A DNA stretch of 64,000 nucleotides from Neocallimastix lanati (nom. inval.) (GCA_016946835.1 JACVTC010000076.1:541001-605000); one strand, 5' to 3'; shown: positions 1-10,960, counted from the first letter of the stretch. Notes: generated from the letters alone by a model not told the origin. Made by a program: numbers and translations.

Positions 1-351
1 AATTCTATAGTTTTAAATATCTAATTATATTCCTCTCTAAATCTAATAATTAAAGCTAATATGTATTATTCATATCATATATATTAATATGCATGGTACA
101 TGTTAGTATCATAATACATTAACTATCAAATTATAAAATAATATTTAAATAATTAATTGATCATCTTTACACCTTTTAAATTCTTGTGCAGTATTATATA
201 AAATCTTAAGGTATTATAAAAATATTTTACTAATTAATAAATATTAATAAATAAAATTTTAATAAAAGAAATATCTATAAATAATCTAGTAAATAAAAAA
301 AAAAAAATTATTTAAATATATATTTATATACAAATCCTTTTTAAAATTATT

Positions 352-395
<44 letters not shown>

Positions 396-919
396 AAAGA
401 GATAGTTATAAATTATCTGGTAAAAATAAAAAAAAAAAATAAAAAAATAAATTATCTGGTAAAAATAAAAAAAAAATAAAAAAATAAATTATCTGGTAAA
501 AATAAAAAAAAATAAAAAAATAAATTATCTGGTAAAAATAAAAAAAAAAGTTATATTAATATATAGTTTTATAATTTTTTTTTTTTTTAAAATTATTTCA
601 TTTTTTTAATATTTAATATTTAAATATTTAATACTTTTATTTTTAATTTACTTAATAATTAATATTTATTATTAAATTTTATTATTATTAAATTTTATTA
701 TAATTATTATTTTTATCTATTAATTCAATAATCTTTGAAATGAAGAATAATTCAAAAAATATTAGTTACTTTATTTTATTAAATAAGTAAAAATATAATA
801 TAATAAAAAGTATTTATTTAATTATTTATTATTTTTAAATTTTTTAATTTCTTAAATATTATAAACAAATTTATTATTTATTTATTTATTTTATTATTTA
901 TTTATTTATTAAAATTTTG
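1..919. other. Non-coding spacer at left end of ankyrin array
   Basis: No gene seen. The first ~135 bases carry the 5'-flank module found upstream of other array genes (TC-rich stretch, then TCTAATAATTAAAGCTAAT, then TGTTAGTATCATAATA), so another array member probably lies just left of the window. A ~35-nt T run (357-391) and a short minisatellite follow, then AT-rich sequence to the stop of the first ankyrin gene. Confidence 0.6.
411..552. repeat. Minisatellite, ~38-bp unit, 4 copies
   Basis: AATTATCTGGTAAAAATAAA recurs at about 411, 449, 487 and 525, separated by A-rich spacer whose length varies by 1-2 nt. It is a local tandem array with no coding potential. Confidence 0.85.
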
Positions 920-2774
920 CTAAATGTGCTTTCTCGAAATGAATTTTTTCCGGTGTATTTTCCGAATTAATGTTATTTCACCATTCTGATATAATACTGT
1001 TTCACCATAACGAAATGCTTTATTTATATCTGCTCCATGTTTCACCAAGTATTCTACTAAATCTTTATTCCCACTTCTACATGCATTAAATAATACTGAT
1101 TCACCATCTTTATTTTCTTTATTTATATCTGCTCCATGTTCCACCAAGTATTGTACTAAATTTTTATTTCCACTTTCACATGCAATAAATAATGATGTTT
1201 TACCTTCATTATTTTCTTTATTTATATCTGCTCCATGTTCCACCAAGTATTCAATTAAATCTTTATTTCCACATTCACATGCAATAAATAATGATGTTTT
1301 ACCTTCATTATTTTCTTTATTTATATCTGCTCCATGCTCCACCAAGTATTGTACTAAATTTTTATTTCTACTTTTACATGCCCAAAATAATGGTGTTTCA
1401 CCATACTGACTTTTTTTATTTATATTTACTTCATGTTCCACCAAGTATTGTACTAAGTTTTTATTTCCACTTTTACATGCCCAAAATAATGGTGTTTCAC
1501 CATACTGACTTTCTTTATTTATATCTGCTCCATGTTCCACCAAGTATTGTACTATGTTTTTATTTCCACTTTTACATGCCCAAAATAATGGTGTTTCACC
1601 ATACCGATTTTCTTTATTCTGCTCCATGTTCCACAAAGTATTTTACTAAATCTTTGTTTCCACATTTACATGCAATAAATAATACTGTTTCACTATCACT
1701 TTTTTCTTTATTTATATCTGCTTTATGTCCTACTAAATATTGTACTAAATCTTTATTTCCACTTTTACATGCAATAATTAATACTGATTCACCATTCTGA
1801 TTTTCTTTATTTATATCTGCTTCATGTTCCACCAAGTATTCTACTAAATCTTTATTTCTGCTTCTACATGCATTAAATAATGGTGTTTCACCATACCCAC
1901 TTTCTTTATTTATATCTGCTTTATGTCCTACTAAATATTGTACTAAATCTTTATTCCCACTTCTACATGCATTAAATAATACTGATTCACCATCTTTATT
2001 TTGTTTATTTATATCTGCTCCATGATCCAGTAAGTATTCTACTAAATTTTCATTTCCACTAAAACATGCATTAAATAATACTGTTTCACCATACCCACTT
2101 TCTTTATTTATATCTGCTCCATGTTCTAGCAAGTATTCTATTAAATATTTATTTTCACTTTTACATGCATTAAATAATACTGATTCACCATCTTTATTTT
2201 CTTTATTTATATCTGCTCCATGTTCCACAAAGTATTCTGTTAGATTTTTATTCCCCCTTTTACATGCAATAAATAATACTGTTTCACCATCTTTATTTTC
2301 TTTATTTATATCTGCTCCTCGTTCCACCAAGTATTCTACTAAATCTTTATTTCTCCTTCTACATGCATAAAATAATGGTGTTTCTTTAAACATTTTTTTA
2401 TTATTTATATCTACTCCATGTTCTATTAAATAATATATTAAATTTTTATTCATATTTTCTTTTTTATGATCTATTATTATTTTATATTCTTTTTTAGAGA
2501 TTTTTTGATTTAAATTATTTGGAGAAATATAATTTTTATTTTTATATAGTAAAAGTAGCCATTTAATAAAATCATTATCATAAAACTTTAAATTATCAAA
2601 AATAATATTTAATAATTCTATTTCATTCTCTTTTATTAATAATTTAATTAAGGAAGATGATATATATAAATCATGGTGATTATTATTTATTAGATTTTCT
2701 AATATTTTAGGTGTAAGTTTCTTTTCATTATATGTTTTTAATAATATATCTATGTTATTTATATTGTTATTCAT
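920..2774 (-). pseudogene. Ankyrin-repeat gene 1 (5-nt deletion frameshift)
   Basis: Start at 2774 (MNNNINNIDILLKTYNEKKL). Residues 1-~125 are the array's conserved helical N-terminal domain (motifs DLYISSSLIKLLI, FIKWLLLLYKNK, SKKEYKIIIDH). About eight 33-residue ankyrin repeats follow (GETVLFxACxSGNKDLVEYL type) until a stop at 1614. At about 1613-1625 the usual GCAGATATAAATAAAGAA reads GCAGAATAAAGAA: five bases are missing. Downstream the repeats resume in another frame (six more, to 920) with no loss of sequence quality. What is seen is one gene split by a small deletion, so either a young pseudogene or an assembly error. As translated it would give a 386-residue protein. Ankyrin repeats bind proteins; no catalytic domain is visible and the partner is unknown. 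Confidence 0.85.
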
Positions 2775-2950
2775 ATTTTTTTTTTTATTTATTTATTTAT
2801 TTACAGTTTTGCTTTTTTTTTTGTTTTGTTTTGTTTTAGTACAATATTTATTTAATTAATTTTTATTTTCTTAATAAAAATATGTATAAATTCATATATA
2901 AATATATATAAAAGTAAAATTAAAAATAAAACTAAAAAAAAGAAAAAAAA

Positions 2951-2979
2951 GGTATCTTTATATAGACGATAATTAAAAT
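2951..2979 (-). promoter_or_regulatory. Conserved upstream TATA-like module of ankyrin gene 1
   Basis: Read on the minus strand this is ATTATCGTCTATATAAAGAT, containing TATATAAAG about 180 bases before the ATG. Near-identical blocks sit ~180-240 bases upstream of several other array genes (8895, 17077, 25511, 37406, 41218), always in the same orientation. Conservation within otherwise drifting AT-rich spacer, plus fixed distance, suggests a core promoter. Shared ancestry by duplication could also explain it. Confidence 0.45.
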
Positions 2980-3885
2980 AATAATAATAATAATGGAATT
3001 GTAAATGAAATTGAATTAAAAAAGTTTTAATTATAAAAAAAAAAAAAAAAAATTAAATAAATTTAATATTTAATTGGATATTAAATTTATTAAAAAATTT
3101 AAATTTATGGAACTGAAAAAAAAAAAAAAAAAAAAAAAAATAAATTTAATATCCAATTAAATATTAAATTTATTAAAAAATTTAAATTTTTGGAACTAAA
3201 AAAAAAAAATAATAATAATAATAATAAAAATAATAATAAATTAAAAATTAAAAATATTTTATATTTAATCTATTTTTTTTATATCTAAATTTTTATATAA
3301 TTAATAATTTATATAAAATAATAATTAAAATTAGTAATGATTCAAAATAGTAATGATTAAAATTAGTAATGATTCAAAATAGTAATAATTAAAATTAGTA
3401 ATGATTTAAAATAGTAATGATTAAAATTAGTAATGATTTAAAATAGTAATGATTAAAAATAAAATTAATATAAAAAAAAAAAATGTCGATTAACAAATTG
3501 AAAAGATTAATAAAAAAAAAAAAATTCTCAATTTTTTAATATATAATTATATCTCTTCTATAACTCTCTAAATCCAATAATTAAAGTAAATATAAAGTAT
3601 TAATAACATATAAATTTATAATTTATATACATGATATATGTTGGTATCGTCATAATTAATTTCGTGATATCCATATATATATTAAAAAAAAAATAATAAT
3701 AATAAAATTTAATCCATTTTTTTATTATTATTAAAAGTAAAAGAAAAATTAAAAATTAATTATTAAACTTTATTTATTAATATAAAATTAATAAGGTAAT
3801 TACAATTTAAAAGATTTATATTTACATGAGTTTATATTCAAATTGTGGCTTGTTTTAAAATACAATGAAGTTTATTACAATGGAA
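2980..3885. other. 5' flank of ankyrin gene 1, non-coding
   Basis: AT-rich spacer with A runs (3038-3055, 3115-3140), a near-duplicated block around 3056-3115 and 3140-3200 (AATTTAATATxCAATTxxATA), a 32-bp minisatellite (3324-3460), and the TC-rich/TAATTAAAG flank module (3530-3670). 3540-3730 is closely similar to 9330-9500 through GTGATATCCATATAT, showing that the two loci share flanks by duplication. No gene. Confidence 0.6.
3324..3460. repeat. Minisatellite, ~32-bp unit, ~4 copies
   Basis: Alternating ATTAAAATTAGTAATG and ATTCAAAATAGTAATG (later ATTTAAAATAGTAATG) give a 32-bp composite unit repeated about four times. Confidence 0.85.
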
Positions 3886-4104
3886 TTAAATAATGAAATG
3901 TAATACAAGATATTGAAGAAAAATATAATTTAAATATAAATTTAATTTATTTAAATTATAAAAATAATATATGTCAAAATCTTTATTTGCTAACATACCC
4001 CTCTCAAAAATTATGTTTGTGAATTTTGTCATTTTTGGTCCATTAATATTTTTAGTTAGAGTATCTGCAAGCATGTATTGAGTTTGAATGTATTCAAGGG
4101 CTAT

Positions 4105-4137
<33 letters not shown>

Positions 4138-4745
4138 AATTATCTTTGTTAAAATAAAATTTTATATTAATATGTTTAAGTTTCGAGTTTAATTCGCCAT
4201 TTCCAATTGTTGTTTTACTTGATAAGCTATCTGTAAATATAGTTATTGTAACGAATCCTTTAATTTTAGAAATCAGAAAATTGTACTTTTAAAAATATTT
4301 TATTTCTTTTTCTATAACATTTAGTTTATTTAAAGAAAATTCGATTTCTAGAACATTTTTATAATATAACCGAACTTTTTAATTGTTTTTCTCTGAAAAC
4401 TATAAATAGGAGTGGATTTTGAAGTAAAAACTAACTATTTTTCTTCCTGCTTTTATTAATTCACTAATTAATTTAATATATAATAATTAATAAACTATTT
4501 ACTTAAAAAAAACATATTTTACTATTACTATTACCATTTGTCTTAATCATTTTAGTATAGCCTACTGGCTTTACCTTTTCATTACATTTATTTGTTTTTT
4601 AATGTTTAATAATTCGAATATGATACTTCAAATCTAAAGTACTTTCTTTACACATTCTGAAGTGCTTATATATTCGGCTTCCATGGTAGATTGCTTTTTT
4701 GGAGTTCCAGCATATTGGGTTCCTTCCCATAAGAATTATTTGTTT
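3886..4745 (-). mobile_element. Ty1/copia RNase H relic (split by a solo LTR)
   Basis: Minus-strand translation gives the C-terminus of a copia pol polyprotein in pieces. The first is KKQSTMEAEYIST (the catalytic-Glu region of copia RNase H) near 4640-4720, with a frame change in the following codons. Next come TIFTDSLSSKTTIG and LKHINIKFYF near 4140-4245, then IALEYIQTQYMLADTLTKNI near 4040-4110, the classical 'QLADxLTK' end. A ~30-nt A/T run (4108-4136) interrupts the frame. Between the first two pieces lies the 340-bp LTR described separately; skipping it rejoins the reading. No RT, integrase or gag adjoins. This is a decayed 3' fragment of an element on the minus strand. Confidence 0.85.
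4247..4586 (+). mobile_element. Solo LTR nested in the copia relic
   Basis: The segment begins TGTAACG and ends CATTACA (5-bp inverted ends TGTAA/TTACA) and contains a TATA-box-like CTATAAATAGG near 4398-4410. It is flanked by GTTAT (4242-4246) and TTTAT (4587-4591), a 4-of-5 match expected of an aged target-site duplication. Its ends resemble Ty3/gypsy-type LTRs more than the TGTTA-type copia LTRs elsewhere here. It cuts a copia coding sequence exactly where the reading would otherwise continue, which supports the boundaries. Family assignment is inference. Confidence 0.6.
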
Positions 4746-5030
4746 TAATAGAGGAAAAGAACAAGTTATTATAAAGAGAAAATTTAAATTTAATTTTTCA
4801 ACTTTAAAGAAAAATAATTCAAAAGTATATAGATGCACTGAATACAGAACAAAAAATAAATGTAAACCTTTTATTATTTTAAACGATAAGAAGAAGATCC
4901 TAAAGTATGAAGATTTATATAATCATCTTGAAAAAAAAGTGTGATATATCTATATCAATAACAAAACATAGAATTAAAGAAGAAGTAAGAAAAAGTTCTA
5001 CCCCTTTTGATATAAGACCAAAGTGAACAT
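4699..5030 (+). pseudogene. FLYWCH zinc-finger relic (MULE-transposase-like N-terminus)
   Basis: Plus-strand reading from about 4750 gives GKEQVIIKRKFKFNFST, then YRCTEYRTKNKCKPFIILND, then LKYEDLYNHLEKK. The pattern Y-R-C-x(9)-C...N-H is that of a FLYWCH finger, known at the N-terminus of Mutator-like transposases. The frame then closes at 4944 and continues in another frame as ITKHRIKEEVRKSSTPFDI. The homologous part begins after the copia relic ends (~4745), so the first ~17 codons of the open frame are probably not original. No transposase domain follows. Likely a transposon fragment; alternative: remnant of a host FLYWCH protein. Confidence 0.55.
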
Positions 5031-5414
5031 TTAATAAAATTCATTAGAATAGTTTTTAAATTAGAATATATGTAATTTAAATAAATTAATATATTATTAA
5101 TGTATTTAGGAAAAATATAAATAGAAGATACTTTTTACATTTTTTTTTTTTTTTTTTTTTTTTTGATGTAATTGTTATTAACTATTATTAATTATAAAAT
5201 ATTAAGAAAGAATATTTTTAATAAAAAATTTAATAAAAAAAATTTTTATCTTATTGTTATTGTAATCTATTTTAGTGTTTCTTTTACAGATATCATTTTG
5301 TAACTAAGATTGATTTAACAGAAAAGAAGAATTGAAATTTAAAAAAAGAAGAAAAAGTAATTAGAAATTACATGATAAGACTAATATTATAAAAAAGGAT
5401 AATTTTATATACGC
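5031..5414. other. AT-rich spacer, no gene
   Basis: A 25-nt T run (5139-5164) and AT-rich sequence. The last ~100 bases, leading to the 3' end of the next copia relic, may be degenerate internal sequence of that element but show no readable domain. Confidence 0.4.
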
Positions 5415-5694
5415 ATAGTCACCAGTAAACCAATTTATTCATAATAGAATAAACTAGGTTTAAGGGGGAATGTTACAATATGAGAATTTATATATTAAAT
5501 GATTCTATAATAATGATAATATCAATTATTAATATAAACATAATATAATGTAATTAATTAATTAAAAGTATTCTAGAATCAAGACACATTTTTAGTATAA
5601 GTACATGTAAATTTCATTATGTTGAACATGACTAATTACCTATTTATATTTACTTATAAATAACCTTATTAATAAAACTTCATATTTAATAACA
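5415..5694 (+). mobile_element. Ty1/copia 3' end: polypurine tract and 3' LTR
   Basis: CACCAGTAAACCAATTTATT (5419-5438) is repeated almost exactly at 10308, in both cases shortly before a G-rich polypurine tract (TAAGGGGGAA here) and an LTR starting TGTTA. The LTR can be delimited as 5471-5694 (TGTTACAATATG to TTAATAACA), with a TATA-like ACTTATAAATAA near 5650. This is the orientation and layout of a copia 3' end. The internal coding region is absent or unreadable. Confidence 0.65.
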
Positions 5695-5757
5695 TTAATA
5701 AATTAGATATAAAAAAGAATATTTATTATTTTTTTTTTAATTATTATTTATTTAATT

Positions 5758-5792
<35 letters not shown>

Positions 5793-5800
5793 ACTACGAA

Positions 5801-5906
5801 AATACGCCATATTGCGAAATGCACGATTGAGAAATACAATTCTCCCATTTAAAATTAAATATTAAGGGGGCATTTCGCCAATTTTTTTGAAAACATATGG
5901 CGTATT
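5801..5906. mobile_element. MITE-like element with 12-bp perfect inverted repeats
   Basis: AATACGCCATAT (5801-5812) and ATATGGCGTATT (5895-5906) are perfect reverse complements; just inside, GCGAAATGC (5814-5822) mirrors GCATTTCGC (5870-5878). Core sequence includes TTCTCCCATTTAAA. Relatives of the core occur at 6168, 14400, 38271, 57668, 58223 and (reverse orientation) 59948. It is a short non-coding dispersed element; homology extends ~25 bases past the right repeat (GGTTGCATTTGCCAA), so the true end may lie near 5930. Confidence 0.65.
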
Positions 5907-5932
5907 AAAAAAGGTTGCATTTGCCAAATTGA

Positions 5933-5964
<32 letters not shown>

Positions 5965-6167
5965 AAATAAAAAAATAAAATATCTTTATAATTAAGTATA
6001 TTTTTATAATTAAATACTATAAATAACTATTTTATTTTTATTTTACAAAATATTAAAATATATCGTTATAATTAAATATATTTTAAATATAATAAAAACA
6101 AATTCAAAAAAAAAATTAATTTGAATTTTTATTTTTTTTTTTTTTATTTATTCATTCATTTATATCA

Positions 6168-6305
6168 ATACGAAACTTGACAAATTGTAACTTGGGGAAA
6201 TGCAACTCTCCCATTAAGGATTATTTTTTTTTTTTAAATTAAATATTAAGGGTTATTTTTTTTTTAAAAAAATTATAGAATGTGGTGAATTTGAAATAAT
6301 GTGGC
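6168..6305. repeat. Second copy of the GCGAAATGC element, degraded
   Basis: GAAATGCAACTCTCCCATTAA-type sequence (6197-6217) matches the core of the neighbouring element at 5801. TTAAATATTAAGGG (6237-6251) corresponds to its centre, and AATGTGGTGAA/GTGGCTT (6280-6305) to the decayed right end. Confidence 0.5.
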
Positions 6306-6407
6306 TTATATATATTTTAAATTAAAGTCATACATATCTATACAATCATATTTAACTGTTTAATTAATAGTTGTTACATTTAACTACATACATTTTATAG
6401 TCCCAAT

Positions 6408-7484
6408 CTACTTTCGTATGGTATTATCACTATCGACAGCACCATGTTTAATTAGACATTCTATTGTTGGTGTATATCCAATGACTTTTGCAATAGTTAA
6501 AGGTGAATAATCTTCATCTTCCATATTACATGATATTGAAGTGTTAAAATAATTAACATCAGCTCCTTGTTCAATTAAATATTCTACAAGATCAAAAGAT
6601 TCACAGTAAATACCATTGTCGATATTTTCGATTGCAAAAATTAAAGGTGTTTTATAAGAATGACAACAATATTCTATACATTCACTGACATAACAATTAA
6701 TATTAACATCAGCACCATGCTTAATTAAATATTTTATAATGGATATATTGATTGTTTTAATTGCTGTAATTAAAGGTATTTTTTCTTCTTCGTATAATGA
6801 TAAAGGTTGTATATAGTATCTTTTGTATTCTCCTTTATTAATATCGGCACCGTGTTCAATTAAAAATTTTACAATATTTATACAATCATATAAACAAGCA
6901 ACGTTTAAAGGAGTATCTCGTACATACATATCATTTGTTTTATATAATGAACGAGATCTTTTATATTCCAAATCGACTGATTTATCAAAATCTAATATAT
7001 CATTTAAATCTTTATTATTTGCAATGAGTATATTATCTAAGTCTGTTTGCGACAAAGGTTTTTTATTTTTATAATTATTGATGAGAAACTGTAAAACCAA
7101 ATTGTTATTAAAAGTATAATATTGAATTATGATTTTTAAAAAATTAACTGCCTCATTTCTTTTTCTTTTTATTATTAAACAAATAAATTTATTAGATATT
7201 TTATAATTCCGTTTTAACAGGTATTTCAATTGTTTCTTATTAATAAACTCGTTATTATTTAGAGATTTGTTATCAGAGCAATATTTATAGTCAAAGTCTA
7301 CCAAAATATCAAAAATATCAAAATTATTACTTTTAATAGCGGTTTCATATATATTATTTTTTGGATTGAAAATTATATTAAAATCTGATATTTCCAATCC
7401 TTTTAAAAAAATAATTAATTGGTCATTACATTTATTGTTAATAAATTTAATACATTCTGTTATTAATGTTGAATGTGAAGACAT
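6408..7484 (-). CDS. Divergent ankyrin-repeat protein (358 aa)
   Basis: Single uninterrupted frame from ATG at 7484. Residues 1-~190 form a non-repetitive, helix-rich region (MSSHSTLITECIKFINNKC at the start), unlike the N-terminal domain of the array genes. About four ankyrin repeats follow between ~190 and 350: DTPLNVACLYDC...FLIEHGADI; IPLITAIKTINIS...LIKHGADVN; TPLIFAIENID...YLIEQGADVN; SPLTIAKVIG...LIKHGAV. Repeats differ from each other in length and sequence and codon use is less monotonous, so this gene is older and not a product of the local expansion. It looks intact and is the better functional candidate on this side of the window. Ankyrin repeats imply protein binding; specific role unknown. 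Confidence 0.85.
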   Translation of the reverse strand: MSSHSTLITECIKFINNKCNDQLIIFLKGLEISDFNIIFNPKNNIYETAIKSNNFDIFDILVDFDYKYCSDNKSLNNNEFINKKQLKYLLKRNYKISNKFICLIIKRKRNEAVNFLKIIIQYYTFNNNLVLQFLINNYKNKKPLSQTDLDNILIANNKDLNDILDFDKSVDLEYKRSRSLYKTNDMYVRDTPLNVACLYDCINIVKFLIEHGADINKGEYKRYYIQPLSLYEEEKIPLITAIKTINISIIKYLIKHGADVNINCYVSECIEYCCHSYKTPLIFAIENIDNGIYCESFDLVEYLIEQGADVNYFNTSISCNMEDEDYSPLTIAKVIGYTPTIECLIKHGAVDSDNTIRK

Positions 7485-7772
7485 TATTTTATATCACAAG
7501 GAAATAAGATCTATTAATTAATCAATTAATCTATATATATACTTTTATACTTTTTTTTTTTTTTTTTTTTCTTAAAAAAAAAAAAAAAAAAATAAACATT
7601 ATTAAATAATAATCAATATGTTAAAATTAAATAAAATAAAAAAAAAAAATTAAAAAAGATTTTTTTTTTATAATTATTTAAAAACGCCTTAATTTTTCTT
7701 AGTTTATATTCCACTGAACCATTTTGTTTGAATTTTCATAGTTTAAAATAATCTACTGAACCAATTTGTTTG

Positions 7773-7806
<34 letters not shown>

Positions 7807-8167
7807 TTAAAAAATTTATTGAATTTGAATTTGATAAAAATTTTTATAAAGCTTAATCGATAGTTACATCGTTACAGCTCCCTCAATGTTCCCAAAAATA
7901 ATCCTTACAGTATTTTAGGATTAAATATATATTATGGTGTATTACCATCTTCTTTTCCTTCCATAAATTGACTTTCCATATTACTTTTATTTTTTTTTTT
8001 TTTTATTTTTTTTTTTATATTTGATTTATTATTTAATTATATATATAAATATTTTTTAATTTTTTTTTCAATATTTTTAAATATATTAATTAAATAAATA
8101 TATATCTATTTATAATCAAATGTTCATAATTTAAATAATATTTTCATTTTCATTTTTATTATTATTA
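7485..8167. other. Spacer with direct repeat and ankyrin scrap
   Basis: Contains T and A runs (7551-7590), a direct repeat of CTGAACCAxTTTGTTTGAATTTT (near 7713 and 7757), and GC-richer sequence 7850-7910 (CATCGTTACAGCTCCCTCAATG) that I cannot assign. TTATGGTGTATTACCATC (7932-7949) matches, on the minus strand, the GETPLF segment of array ankyrin repeats, so a tiny scrap of a repeat survives there. No intact gene. Confidence 0.45.
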
Positions 8168-8702
8168 CTAGATATTAATAAATAAAAATAATGGTATTTC
8201 ATCATCCTTGTTTTCTTTATTTATATCTGCTCCGTGATCCACTATGTATTGTACTAAATCTTCATTTCCACTTCTATATGCATTCAATAATGGTGTTTTA
8301 CCATTCTGATTTTCTTTATTTATATCTAATTCATGTTCTACTAAATAATTTATAAAATTTTTATTCATATTTTCAAATTTATAATTATTCCAATATAAAA
8401 ACTTAGTATAAATATTATATTTTTTTTTTCATAATCTATTATTATTTTATATTTATCTTTATGGATTTCTTGATTTAAATTATTTAATGAAATAAAATCA
8501 TTATCATAAATTTTTAAATTATCAAAAATAATTTTTAATTACTTTATTTCATTTTTTTTTATTAGAAATTTTATTAAAGAAGAAGATATATATAAATCAT
8601 GGTGATTATCATTTATTAGATTATTTAATATTATAGGTGTAACTTTGTTTTTTCATTATATGTTTCTAATAATATATCTTTCTTATTTATACTGTTATTC
8701 AT
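8168..8702 (-). pseudogene. Ankyrin-repeat gene remnant (truncated, frameshifted)
   Basis: The ATG at 8702 opens the conserved N-terminal domain (MNNSINKKDILLETYNEK), but the frame breaks within ~20 codons (AAAAAACAAAG), again near 8545 where a TAA follows NEIK, and the FIKWLLxLYKNK segment is missing. Then MNKNFINYLVEHELDINKEN and only two ankyrin repeats remain, ending at 8168. Flanks on both sides are typical of the array. Non-functional copy. Confidence 0.85.
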
Positions 8703-8894
8703 ATTTTTTTTTTATTCGCTGATATTCTTTTTTTTTTTTTTTTTTTTTATTATTAGAATTTTTATTTAATTAAAATTTATTTTCTTAATAAATAAAAAAA
8801 TGTACTAATATATATATATATAAAATAAAATTAAAAATAAAACAAAAAAAGAAACAAAAAAGAAACTAAACAACAAAAAAATAATAATAAAAAA

Positions 8895-8925
8895 GAATAT
8901 CTTTATATAGAGGATAATTAAAATT
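8895..8925 (-). promoter_or_regulatory. Conserved upstream TATA-like module
   Basis: Minus-strand ATTATCCTCTATATAAAGAT about 200 bases upstream of the truncated gene's ATG. It has the same motif and distance as at 2951, retained although the gene behind it is broken. Confidence 0.4.
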
Positions 8926-9289
8926 AAAAAAAAAAAAAAATGGAATTAAAAAAAAAAATTTTAATTATAAAAATTAAATAAATTTAAAGTTTTAATTAAT
9001 TTTAAAATTATTAAAAAAAAAATTTAAAAATTTATGGAACTAAAAAAAAATAAATTAAAAATAATAATAACAAAAATTATTATTTATAATTTTTTATTTT
9101 TTTTTTTTTTTTTATATTTAATACTTTTAATTTTTATTTTATTTTTTTTGGATGATTTCATTACAAGAACTAAAAATATCATAAAAAAAAATTAAAAATT
9201 AAAAATTATTAAAAATTAAATATTATTAAAAATTAAATATTATAATTTATATATATATAAAATATCAATTAACAAATTAAAAAAAAAAA

Positions 9290-9510
9290 AAAAAAAAAAT
9301 TAAAAAATTCACTATTTTTAAATATATAATTATATATATAATTATATCCCTTCTATATCTCTTTAAATCCAATAATTAAAGCTAATATGAAATATTCAAA
9401 ACATATATATTTATATACATGATATATATTGGTATCATCATAGTTAATTCGTGATATCCATATATTAAAAAAAAATAATAAAATTTAATCCATTTTTTAA
9501 TTTTTATTAT
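9290..9510. repeat. Copy of the array 5'-flank module
   Basis: TCTCTTTAAATCCAATAATTAAAGC, TTGGTATCATCATAGTTAATT and GTGATATCCATATAT follow in the same order as at 3540-3690. This shows duplication of flank with gene. Confidence 0.6.
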
Positions 9511-9558
9511 CATCATCATTATTATTATTATTATTATTTATTATTATTATTATTATTA

Positions 9559-9621
<63 letters not shown>

Positions 9622-9974
9622 TTTAAATTTAATTTGAAACCTATTCAAAGGAATTCAGTTTCATCAGCAATGAAATACTAATAATATTTAATTTAAATCA
9701 ACAATAAAAATTATTTATTGAAATTAAAAGAAAAAAATATTAATATATATAAAGAAAATATTTATGTATATAAATATATAATAAAAATAAAAATAAAAAT
9801 AAAAATAAAAATAAAAATAAAAATAAAAATAAAAATAAAAATAAAAATAAAAATAAAAATAAAAATAAAAATAAAAATAAAATTTTTATATTTATATATT
9901 TATATAGAAATTAAATAAATAAAGATATTACATAAATAAAATTAAATAAATAAATATATTAAATAAATAAATAA

Positions 9975-10014
<40 letters not shown>

Positions 10015-10020
10015 ATTTTA
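9511..10020. repeat. Microsatellite cluster
   Basis: (ATT)n at ~9511-9620, a T/A-rich link with GGAATTCAGTTTCATCAGCAATGAAATAC (9651-9679, the array 3'-flank module), then (AAAAAT)n at ~9780-9882, (AAAT)n and a ~43-nt A run (9968-10013). The open frame across the hexanucleotide array encodes only alternating Ile/Lys and is not a gene. Confidence 0.8.
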
Positions 10021-10190
10021 AAAAATCATCATAATATTATTATAATTGTATATAGATATCTAAAAATAAAAATTAAAAATTAAAAATTAAAAAGAAAATT
10101 ATATTAAATAATAACAAATAAATATTATATTATACATGTTTAATATAGAAATTAAAAAATTACATAATAAAATAAGATAAAATAGTATAC

Positions 10191-10295
10191 TTTCATATGC
10201 ATAAAATAATGGTGTTTCACCATTTCGATTTTTATTAGTTATATCTGCTCCTTGTTCCACCAAGTATTCTACTAAATCTTCATTTTTTCTTTCAA
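10191..10295 (-). pseudogene. Isolated ankyrin-repeat fragment
   Basis: Minus-strand NEDLVEYLVEQGADITNKN followed by GETPLFYA: a single array-type repeat with no N-terminal domain. It directly abuts the copia 3' end at 10300, so the rest of the gene was probably lost with or before that insertion. Confidence 0.75.
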
Positions 10296-10299
10296 ATAC

Positions 10300-10400
10300 A
10301 CTTATTTCACCAGTAAACCAATTTATTCATGATAGAATAATTAATTTTTAAGGGGAATGTTAGAATATGTTATATATATATATATATTTTTTAAAAAAAA
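10300..10400 (+). mobile_element. Ty1/copia 3' end (polypurine tract, LTR start)
   Basis: TTCACCAGTAAACCAATTTATTC is shared with 5419; then AAGGGGAA and TGTTAGAATATG (LTR start at 10358). The LTR dissolves into (AT)n after ~20 bases and its end cannot be placed. A second relic of the family seen at 5415-5694. Confidence 0.6.
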
Positions 10401-10759
10401 AGGATTGAAAAATATTGTAATATGTTTCATCTTATTATATTTTAGTTATTTTAATTTATTACTATTATTATTATTATTACTATTATTATTATTATTATTA
10501 AGTTTAGTAATAACATTATTAAAATATATTGATTTGATGTTGCTATAAAACAAGGTATTAAAGGAGCTTAAACGATGATACATTAAAATACGTTCACACA
10601 AGAACTTTATTTAATATAAGCAGTAGTAAAATACAAAATACACCTAAAACTTTGTCTAGAATTTAATTGAATAATAATACCATTTACATTTAAGATATTG
10701 AAATAAATATACAATACTACTATTGTCTTCAAAGAAAGTGGTGGTAGAGTTCACAGAAA
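10401..10759. other. Spacer, no recognisable gene
   Basis: Low-complexity (TTA)n at 10450-10505, then mixed sequence 10545-10750 (CGATGATACATTAAAATACG, AAAGAAAGTGGTGGTAGAG) of more balanced composition. It may be remaining internal or LTR sequence of the copia relic, but no domain or ORF is visible. Confidence 0.4.
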
Positions 10760-10921
10760 GTTGTTATAAAATGTTGTTCCATGTAATGGGGTGAAGTGGT
10801 TTGGTTAAAAGGTGATACAGTCATTTTAATTTTTACCCAATGGATATTTGAATATTACAGCAATGTTTTTTTTTTTTTTAAAAAAAAAATGATTAGAATG
10901 AAATAATTAGATTTCATCAAT

Positions 10922-10960
<39 letters not shown>

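Noticed and set aside
9718-9918. 66-codon frame across (AAAAAT)n
   Set aside because: Encodes only Ile-Lys alternation from a microsatellite.
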